Assembly: GCA_902461995.1 (NCBI GenBank)
Contig: CABQAA010000024.1
Location: forward strand, 1 to 12,879
Length of the DNA: 12,879 nt
Origin: an uncultured Oscillospiraceae bacterium
Lineage (GTDB): Bacteria > Bacillota > Clostridia > Oscillospirales > Acutalibacteraceae
Direction of reading: 5' to 3'
The notes under the pieces were generated by a model, which saw only the letters and a list, made by a program, of their open reading frames with translations, was not told where the DNA came from and did no database searches. Below are positions 4,729-10,966 of this stretch, piece after piece. The position numbers and the translations under genes were made by a program. Within the stretch, counting starts at the first letter, position 1; each line of letters starts with the position of its first letter.

Positions 4729-5994
4729 TTATTGACGGATGGCTCTGGCATATTGGGCGTAGGCGGTGTAAACCTCTTCGGTATCCTCGCCTCCCAGTCC
4801 CATCCGATGCCCGGGTTCATTGAGCAGCCCGGTATACTGATAGCCGTATACCTGTTCAAGCATGTCGTAGCAGTGGATTTCCCGGATGAGCGCCTCGCAG
4901 TTTTTCGGGCGCAGCCCCTCGTCAAAGGGAAAGGCAAAAATCTCCATATCCACCCAAAAATGGGTGCCAGTCTCAGCGCACATCTCGGCAATCTGGGGGA
5001 TATTGTTCTCACTGCGGGCAAAGGCGAAGGGGATCATGATGTCCAGGTTTTCAAGAATGCCCCGCCATTCGTCCCGGTACCAGTCCATGTGAATGTTGTT
5101 GGGCGCGAGCGCCACCGGCTTGGTCGGCGTCAATTCGTGGACAAAGGCCTTGTATTCACGGAAGAAGTCCTGAATGTCCTTGTATTTTTCATCCGGAACC
5201 GGATCATAGCCGTAATACAGCGCCCCCATGATTTCTTCCGACACATACCAGCCGTAAAAAGAGGGATGGTGGCCATACCGCTTGTGCAGCTCGAGGGTCA
5301 CCCGTTTGTGCCATTCCAGGGACTCCGGGGAAAAATCAAACCAGGCGTACAGGCCCACCCCCGGGAACACCGCCATGCCGCATTCGTCCGCGGCCGACAG
5401 GATGGCCTCGATGGGATCTTCGGCGGCGATGGGCATCCGTCCCGGATAGAGGGCGCTGTCGTAGAAGGCCCGCCCGTCATAGGAATCCGCGGTCATGTCG
5501 TGCTGATGGACATACCGGGCGCTGTCGAAGACGTTTTGGATCAGAATGCTGGTCACGCCGATTTTGTGCATGGAATACACCTGCTGTTTCCAGCCTTCGT
5601 CCGTCAAAACCCGCAGTCCGGCATTGAAATGCCGCGCCTCGTCCTCGCTCCAATGATAGATGCTCACCCAGCAGCCGTCCAGCAGGCAGGTGGAATGTAC
5701 CCGGGAGAGGATGATCTCATAGGGCTGTTCCTTTACCTCCAGCACGGTGCCGTCCTCCGACAGAAACGAGATCAGCAGGGTCAGCCGTCCGGTGATGCCG
5801 CCCATGTCGGGGTGCACCGTGTTCAGCCGCCGTCCTCCTTTGAGCGGATAGCGTCCGCACCCGCGCACCTCGCCGTTTTCCAGCCGGGCGTCGATCTGTG
5901 CAAAGGCTGCGTCATCGGTGGCAAGACGCAGCTCCAGCCGGCCGTTGACCGAAATGCGGCGGGCCGGAATGGGGGTACAGAAATGTTGGCTCAT
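4729..5994 (-). CDS. DUF4434-type TIM-barrel protein, putative cytoplasmic glycoside hydrolase
   Basis: The 421-residue protein has an N-terminal beta-rich region (about 1-98), then the segment STCLLDGCWVSIYHW (101-115) that opens a TIM-barrel-like domain of the DUF4434 type. Strand ends carry glycosidase-like residues: GLYAWFDF (214-221), FYGWYVSEEI (246-255, Glu253/Glu254) and HFWVDMEIF (345-353, Asp349/Glu351), then GLLNEPGH (389-396). Carboxylates at the ends of the strand-4-like and strand-7-like positions recall retaining enzymes of clan GH-A. No activity is established, and the family assignment is by motif recall. It lacks a signal peptide, so it would act on imported sugar. The ATG at 5994 sits 12 bases from GGAAAGG and overlaps the stop of a four-codon mini-ORF (ATGA overlap), suggesting coupled initiation. 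Next to the epimerase gene (18-base gap). Confidence 0.78.
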   Translation of the reverse strand: MSQHFCTPIPARRISVNGRLELRLATDDAAFAQIDARLENGEVRGCGRYPLKGGRRLNTVHPDMGGITGRLTLLISFLSEDGTVLEVKEQPYEIILSRVHSTCLLDGCWVSIYHWSEDEARHFNAGLRVLTDEGWKQQVYSMHKIGVTSILIQNVFDSARYVHQHDMTADSYDGRAFYDSALYPGRMPIAAEDPIEAILSAADECGMAVFPGVGLYAWFDFSPESLEWHKRVTLELHKRYGHHPSFYGWYVSEEIMGALYYGYDPVPDEKYKDIQDFFREYKAFVHELTPTKPVALAPNNIHMDWYRDEWRGILENLDIMIPFAFARSENNIPQIAEMCAETGTHFWVDMEIFAFPFDEGLRPKNCEALIREIHCYDMLEQVYGYQYTGLLNEPGHRMGLGGEDTEEVYTAYAQYARAIRQ

Positions 5995-6087
5995 ATTGGC
6001 ATCATACCTTTCCGGTTTCCTGTCATGGGCCGCAGGGTCAACCGCAGATTGTAAGGAATTTTGAGCGCAGAAGGGCGTGGGGAAGAA

Positions 6088-6110
6088 GACCCTCCCGAAT
6101 CGGAAGGGTC
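6088..6110 (-). other. Intercistronic hairpin after the solute-binding protein gene
   Basis: Within the 147-base gap between the solute-binding lipoprotein and the DUF4434 gene, GACCCT (6088-6093) pairs with AGGGTC (6105-6110). The stem continues after one mismatch as CCG/CGG around AAT. No real T run follows on the minus strand. Such hairpins commonly stabilise the upstream binding-protein message or partly block read-through into the enzyme genes. This is the longest gap in the operon. Confidence 0.5.
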
Positions 6111-6141
6111 GGTTCCCCGGTCAATCGTCTGTCCGAAGGGC

Positions 6142-7461
6142 CTATTTGAGCTGGGCGTTCGCGTCGTCCACCATCTTCTGATAGCTGGTTTCATACTGGG
6201 CCAGCTTCTGGTTGATGTCTTCGCCGTTGCGGGCGTCGTAGAGCAGATAGAACGCGCCGAAGCCCCGGTCCAGGATGCCGTCAGTATAGGAGGGAATGAA
6301 CAGGTTTTTCGCCAGGTTATCGTACAGTTCCTGGCTGCCTTCCTGCAGCAGGGCCTGCCGCTCGGCATCCCCTTCTCCGGCTGCCGCCAGAATCATGTCG
6401 ATGAGCACGCCCGCGCTATAGGGCGCGTCGGACCCCATGGAGATGGCATATCCGGTGGAATGGCCGAAATTGCGTTTGTCCGCATTGTCGGGGCCAACCG
6501 GGAAGGGCGCCACGCCAAAATCGATATTGACGTCGCCTTTTTTCTTCATGCCGGCGAAGGTCGCCTCTTCATAGGCATAGGCGCCGTGCATGGCGGCCTT
6601 GCCTTTTAAGAACTTGTTTTGCCCCGTCACGTACCCGTTGCCGCACACCACGTTCTTGTTGAAGATATCCTGCACCATCTCGAGGGTATTGCGCATGGCG
6701 GAGGTTTTGATGTTGAGGACGTACTTGCCGTCCGTAAAGCTGACGGCGGAACAGGTGTTGGATGCCTGGAACACTTCGTCGAACATGTTTTCCAGTCCCA
6801 CGATGCCGGACTCGGTATCGGTGCACTCCCGGGCGATTTCCACGAAGCTCTGCCAGGTCCAGGTTCCCGCCTCGTAGCGTTTCATCGGCTCATCCGGATC
6901 GTAGCCGCTGGCGGTCATGATATCCCGGTTGTAATAGAGCACATACGGAGTGGCGGACACGCCCGCCGCATAATACTTGCCGTCGAACTTGACGAAGTCG
7001 TCCATGACCTGGATGTTATGGCCTTTCCGCGTCAGGTCCACATACTCGTTCACCGGGGTCAGGTAATTCTTCTGGTACATGCTCAGATACTGGTCGACGC
7101 TGATGACGAAGACGTCGATGGGATCCTTGGCCGCGATCTGGGCAGCCACCTTTTCGTTCCAAAGCTGTTCCCCCACGGCTTGGAGAATCTCCACCGTTTT
7201 GCCATACTGCTGTTCAAAGGATTTGATCGCTTTGGTGTAATAGCTCGTCTCGTCGGTGCCGTCGTAGCCGGGCACCAGAATGCTCACCTTCTGCGGCTCC
7301 GACCCCATTTTTTCCACCCGCTCGGCGCTGATGGGGGCGTCACCCAGATTCGAGGCCGGAGCCCCGCCGGACGAGGTGGCATCCCCGTCTTTGCAGGCTG
7401 CCAGGGACCCCGCCAGCAGGGCCGCAGCGCCTAATACCGCCAGTCGTTTGATCATGTTCAT
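6142..7461 (-). CDS. ABC transporter sugar-binding lipoprotein (family 1 extracellular solute-binding protein)
   Basis: This 439-residue protein captures a sugar outside the membrane and delivers it to the two permeases encoded upstream. The N-terminus has a signal peptide and lipobox (hydrophobic stretch 7-20, LAAC with Cys23 as the lipidated residue), then a short Ser/Gly-rich linker. Mature-domain features fit the CUT1 binding-protein fold: VSILVPGYDGTD near 59-70, the helix SFEQQYGKTVEI, KDPIDVFVIS (112-121), TPYVLYYNRDIM and GTWTWQSFVEIA. The start is the ATG at 7461 (MNMIKRL), eight bases after AAAGGA; upstream in-frame codons would place extra residues before the signal peptide. The gap to the upstream lipoprotein gene is 76 bases. 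Substrate specificity cannot be read from the sequence. Confidence 0.92.
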   Translation of the reverse strand: MNMIKRLAVLGAAALLAGSLAACKDGDATSSGGAPASNLGDAPISAERVEKMGSEPQKVSILVPGYDGTDETSYYTKAIKSFEQQYGKTVEILQAVGEQLWNEKVAAQIAAKDPIDVFVISVDQYLSMYQKNYLTPVNEYVDLTRKGHNIQVMDDFVKFDGKYYAAGVSATPYVLYYNRDIMTASGYDPDEPMKRYEAGTWTWQSFVEIARECTDTESGIVGLENMFDEVFQASNTCSAVSFTDGKYVLNIKTSAMRNTLEMVQDIFNKNVVCGNGYVTGQNKFLKGKAAMHGAYAYEEATFAGMKKKGDVNIDFGVAPFPVGPDNADKRNFGHSTGYAISMGSDAPYSAGVLIDMILAAAGEGDAERQALLQEGSQELYDNLAKNLFIPSYTDGILDRGFGAFYLLYDARNGEDINQKLAQYETSYQKMVDDANAQLK

Positions 7462-7513
7462 AAAAATCGTCCTTTCTCCGGCGACCCTTTCGACATGCAC
7501 GGCCCGGTTCCCG

Positions 7514-7526
7514 CCGGTTAAACCGG
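7514..7526 (-). other. Small palindrome between the two lipoprotein genes
   Basis: CCGGTT and AACCGG are perfect inverted arms around one A in the 76-base gap upstream of the solute-binding protein. No internal promoter could be found here, so it is more likely an RNA hairpin or chance than an operator. Confidence 0.3.
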
Positions 7527-7537
7527 ACACCGTTTGT

Positions 7538-8956
7538 TCAGCCTAACTGAGCCTTCAGGGTCTTTACCATGATCGCCGCCGCCATGCAGGCTTTGCCCGC
7601 ATCGGCGTTATACAGGGGATAGGCGTGCTTGTTCATCAGTTTGCGGTACAGCGTCATGTAGCTCTTCACCCGTACCTCGTCGCCCATCATGGCGCCGGCG
7701 TGCACAAGCGCGCCCCAATAGAAACTGTCCGGAATGCTGATCTTCTCCCAGGTATGCTTGGATTCGCCGGTCGAATAATGCTTGTTGAAGTTGTCGTACA
7801 GGGTTTTCGCCCGGGCACTGCCGGGGGCCACAACTCCGCTGAGGATCGGAAATACCTGCGCCGTGGCACAAGGGTAGAACATCTCCCAATCAAACGTGTA
7901 CGCGATGTCCCCGTTTTTGAACACGCCGGGCTCATAGTATCCTTTGGTGTTCCAAAGCGTTTCAACTCCCGCGATCACCTGATCCCGTCCGGTTTTCAGT
8001 TTATTCAGGACGGCGGAACCTTTTCCGGCCGGCACCAGGATCGTTTCATACAGATTGATCCCGTCCACGATCCCTTCGTATACCTCGCAGTTGTCCATCA
8101 GGTATTTCACTGGATAGTCGGGCTTCGCCATAGTCAGACCGTTGTGCATGGTGGAGAACATCGCCGATACGATCCGGTCGATTTCCGCGGCATGCTGCCG
8201 GATATAGGCCGCGTCTCCGGTCTTTTCATAATACTTCCACAGCACGTTTAAAAAGGTGGCGGCGTAGGAGTCGGTGGAGTCGTAGAGTTTTTGCCCTTTG
8301 TCGTCCAGGGTAGGGGTCTCGCTCGTCACCTTGCCGCCGCTGACCGTCACCGTGTAGTCATAAATCGTGCCGTCCACACCGTTGTAGTCGGTGGAAGCGG
8401 TGTTCAAATGGCTGAAATGCCAGTCCATATACTTTTTGACGGTGGGATGGAACTTTTTATCCCCGTCCAGGATGGCGAGAATAGCAAAGTCCGCAAAATA
8501 GGGATTTACCTTCACGGATCCGTTCGTCACAATGGTCATGGGCATGGCGCCGTTGTCGAGCTGCATGGATGCGAGCCATGCGGTTTCAATGTCGACGATC
8601 TCCTGATAGAAGGCGATGTCGGCCTCGATTTCCTCCCTGCGGCCGGGATCGGTGACCACGGTCGTGGGAGTGGTGGGGGCATCGGTTGCAGAGCTGCCAG
8701 GATTGCTGTTGGGCCTATCGGTTTTCCCGCCGGATGCGGTACCGGTTTGGGTAGGATCCGTTCCCTCCGTTCCGGTATTCTCGGATCCGGACGTCGTGAT
8801 GTCCTCGGTCATGCCGCTGTTCACCTCACTATCGGTCGTTGTGGTAGATGTGTCGCTTGCGGGGCTGTCCGAACTTTTGCATGCGGACAACAGAGTTGCC
8901 AGCAGGGCCATCGCCGCCAGCAAAGCCGGCAGCCGGTGTTTCCAGAGGGTGCGCAT
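7538..8956 (-). CDS. Lipoprotein with Ser/Thr-rich stalk and putative (alpha/alpha) barrel domain, function unknown
   Basis: The 472-residue product has a signal peptide with lipobox LLSAC (Cys26), then about 75 residues of Ser/Thr/Gly/Asp-rich low-complexity linker (28-103) that would hold the domain away from the membrane. The remainder (about 105-472) is rich in aromatic-containing helices. It includes DIETAWLASMQLDNGAMP, YDSTDSYAATFLNVLW (225-240), TFDWEMFYPCATAQVFPIL (354-372) and SFYWGALVHAG (411-421). The DSTDSYAA pattern and helix-loop repetition resemble six-hairpin glycosidases and lyases. Asp226, Asp229, Asp356 and Glu358 are candidate catalytic residues, but I recognise no named family. 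AAAAGGAG precedes the ATG at 8956. Its position between the permease and binding-protein genes suggests a surface enzyme or glycan-binding partner of the transporter. Confidence 0.8.
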   Translation of the reverse strand: MRTLWKHRLPALLAAMALLATLLSACKSSDSPASDTSTTTTDSEVNSGMTEDITTSGSENTGTEGTDPTQTGTASGGKTDRPNSNPGSSATDAPTTPTTVVTDPGRREEIEADIAFYQEIVDIETAWLASMQLDNGAMPMTIVTNGSVKVNPYFADFAILAILDGDKKFHPTVKKYMDWHFSHLNTASTDYNGVDGTIYDYTVTVSGGKVTSETPTLDDKGQKLYDSTDSYAATFLNVLWKYYEKTGDAAYIRQHAAEIDRIVSAMFSTMHNGLTMAKPDYPVKYLMDNCEVYEGIVDGINLYETILVPAGKGSAVLNKLKTGRDQVIAGVETLWNTKGYYEPGVFKNGDIAYTFDWEMFYPCATAQVFPILSGVVAPGSARAKTLYDNFNKHYSTGESKHTWEKISIPDSFYWGALVHAGAMMGDEVRVKSYMTLYRKLMNKHAYPLYNADAGKACMAAAIMVKTLKAQLG

Positions 8957-9001
8957 CGCATTTTCTCCTTTTCTCCGCAGCCTCGCTTCTGGAGCTTTCG
9001 G

Positions 9002-9024
9002 GCCGGCCGCTGCGGCGGGCCGGC
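9002..9024 (-). other. GC-rich intercistronic hairpin before the stalked lipoprotein gene
   Basis: GCCGGCC (9002-9008) and GGCCGGC (9018-9024) form a 7-bp stem with a 9-base loop in the 93-base gap between the inner-membrane permease gene and the lipoprotein gene. There is no T run on the minus strand. It marks a likely change in mRNA stability between the permease and lipoprotein cistrons. Confidence 0.45.
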
Positions 9025-9049
9025 TTTCCGGGGATCCCTCGGGATTGGC

Positions 9050-9991
9050 TTATCCTACAATACCGGTGCGTTCAACGCCTTCGGTAAAATACCGCTGTAC
9101 CACCACGTACATGCCGATCAGGGGCAGCACCACGATCAGGCAGGCCGCGGACAGGATAGACTCGCTGAGCAGTTTGAGATCGGCGCCGACGGTCTGCCCG
9201 GCCATGTTCTGCAGCCGGTTGGAGAGCACTGTGCTCACGCCGGTCACCGTCACAGACAGGGGGAATTTGCTGTTGAGCAGCATCCCCGACATGGTATAGT
9301 CGTTGTAATACCATACCACCGAGAACACCGTTACGGTCAGGATGGCGGGGATCACGTTCGGCACCATCACCCGCAGGAAGGTCCCCAGCGGGCTGCAGCC
9401 GTCGATGCAGGCCGCCTCTTCAAGCTCGACAGGCATATTCCGGAAAAACTGCCGCAGGATGAAGATATAAAGGCCCGATCGGATGCCGGTTCCCAGGGCC
9501 GCCTGTATATAAAACTGCCACATCGTATTGAGCAGGTGCATGCTCTGCAGATTGACATACAGCGGGATCATATAGGACTGCACCGGCACAATGATGTTGA
9601 AAATCAGCAGCCCGAACAGCCACTTTTTCCCCTTGAAGTCGAACCGCGCGAACCCGTAGGAAATGAACAGACAGGAGACCACCTGCAGCACCACGCTGGG
9701 CACCAGGATGGTCAGGGTGCTTTTGAGCGCCTCGCCATAGTTCATCAGGCTGAAGGCCATCTTGAAATTGTACAGGGTGAACTTGGTGGGGATCCAGACC
9801 ACGGTGGGATCGAAGGTATCCGAAACCGTCTTCAGGGCGTTCGAGAGCATGAACAGAACGGGATACAGCATCACGAAGCCGACGCCCAGCAGGAAAACCG
9901 CCCGAATAAGGGCCTTGATCCATTTGGCCGCGCCGGATTTCCCCATCAGGCGCCTGGACCAGGTGGAAAAAACGCGGGATCGCATACGCAT
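9050..9991 (-). CDS. Carbohydrate ABC transporter permease, MalG type (CUT1)
   Basis: This is one of the two membrane subunits of the sugar importer. The 313-residue protein has a first membrane helix at about 26-50 (IRAVFLLGVGFVMLYPVLFML), further helices at about 92-112, 124-142 and 212-228, and a last one at about 279-298. The cytoplasmic EAA loop that contacts the ATPase is clear: PVELEEAACIDGCSPLGTF (187-205), followed by VMVPNVIP. The start is placed at the ATG at 9991, seven bases after AAAGG. An ATG two codons later (9985) is also possible, while the ATG at 10021 lies inside the upstream gene and upstream of the ribosome binding site. It is 16 bases from the MalF-type gene. Confidence 0.94.
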   Translation of the reverse strand: MRMRSRVFSTWSRRLMGKSGAAKWIKALIRAVFLLGVGFVMLYPVLFMLSNALKTVSDTFDPTVVWIPTKFTLYNFKMAFSLMNYGEALKSTLTILVPSVVLQVVSCLFISYGFARFDFKGKKWLFGLLIFNIIVPVQSYMIPLYVNLQSMHLLNTMWQFYIQAALGTGIRSGLYIFILRQFFRNMPVELEEAACIDGCSPLGTFLRVMVPNVIPAILTVTVFSVVWYYNDYTMSGMLLNSKFPLSVTVTGVSTVLSNRLQNMAGQTVGADLKLLSESILSAACLIVVLPLIGMYVVVQRYFTEGVERTGIVG

Positions 9992-10007
9992 ATTCCTGCC
10001 TTTCTCG

Positions 10008-10931
10008 TTAGTCGGCCGCATAATAGACGAACCGGGACGCGATCAGGTTGATCAGCCCGATGATGGCCAGGATACACACGAAATAAATCACACCGATGGT
10101 AGCGCTGTAGGCGTAATTGTTGTTGGTGTAGTAATTGCGGAGCATCTGCATGACCTTGTTGCCGTAATCGGTGAAGCTGTCGATGATGGTGTAGATGACC
10201 ACCACCAGCAGGGTGGGCGAGATGGTGGGAAAGGTGATCTTCCAGAACTTCTCCCAGGCCGTCGCCCCTTCCATGACCCCCACCTCATAGAAACTGGACG
10301 GGATGTTGTTGACCGCCGCCAGAAGGAGGAGAATCTGCACCCCTGATTTCCAGGTCAGATCGAATATCTGGTTGAGCACCGTGGTGATGGTGCCAAGGAG
10401 CTTTTCCGGGATCCCCAGATCAGCAAACACCTCCACCAGATTGGGCGCCTGAAAGAGATAGCTCGGCGCCATGTCGGACACGGCGGATCCGCTCATCATC
10501 ACCTGTTCCTTGAGAATGGTGATGACCACGCCGGAGGCGATGATGACGGGGAAAAAGAACACCGCGCGCGCCAGACTCCGGCCAATGAATTTTTCTTTGA
10601 GCACCAGGGCGATCAGGATGCTGAAGGAGACAATCATCAGCACCGAGGGCACGATGCTGCCGATGGATTCGGTGAGATACGGAATAAAGAAGGTGTTTTC
10701 CGTAAAGAAGTATCGGAAGTTGTCGAACCCGACGAACGTCTTTTGAAAGCCCGCCTCCGTCACCGTCAGCTTGCTGAAGGAGTAGACAAAGGACTCAATC
10801 ATCGGCCAGACGAAAAAGACGCTGATGCCCAGAATCCACGGGGCGATGAAAAACCAGCCCCAGCGGGAGCGCTGCTTCTGCAGCGACCTGGCGCGGGGTT
10901 TTCTGCGGGCGGAGCCTGTCTTTGCTGTCAT
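10008..10931 (-). CDS. Carbohydrate ABC transporter permease, MalF type (CUT1, sugar permease)
   Basis: This is the second membrane subunit of the importer. The 307-residue protein has a basic cytoplasmic tail (1-23, rich in Arg/Lys), then the typical first helix WGWFFIAPWILGISVFFVWP (24-43). More helices lie at about 90-111, 122-140, 197-209, 238-252 and 278-299. The EAA loop is present as YEVGVMEGATAWEKFWKITF (215-234) followed by PTISP. GAAAGG lies 12 bases before the ATG at 10931. It follows the DUF5696 gene by 35 bases. Neither this nor any other gene in view encodes the ATP-binding subunit, so the pair probably uses a shared MsmX-like ATPase encoded elsewhere, which is common in Firmicutes. 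Confidence 0.94.
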   Translation of the reverse strand: MTAKTGSARRKPRARSLQKQRSRWGWFFIAPWILGISVFFVWPMIESFVYSFSKLTVTEAGFQKTFVGFDNFRYFFTENTFFIPYLTESIGSIVPSVLMIVSFSILIALVLKEKFIGRSLARAVFFFPVIIASGVVITILKEQVMMSGSAVSDMAPSYLFQAPNLVEVFADLGIPEKLLGTITTVLNQIFDLTWKSGVQILLLLAAVNNIPSSFYEVGVMEGATAWEKFWKITFPTISPTLLVVVIYTIIDSFTDYGNKVMQMLRNYYTNNNYAYSATIGVIYFVCILAIIGLINLIASRFVYYAAD

Positions 10932-10966
10932 CCGGGATCACAACCTTTCTGCGGAAAATGCCGTCT

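Noticed and set aside
4528..6054. 508-codon open frame on the plus strand opposite the DUF4434 gene
   Set aside because: It mirrors a well supported minus-strand gene, has no domain signature and no ribosome binding site.
8291..10051. 586-codon open frame on the plus strand opposite the lipoprotein and permease genes
   Set aside because: It is antisense to two genes with clear lipobox, membrane helices and EAA motifs; its His/Gly/Gln-rich translation matches nothing and it lacks a ribosome binding site. It is a product of high GC content.
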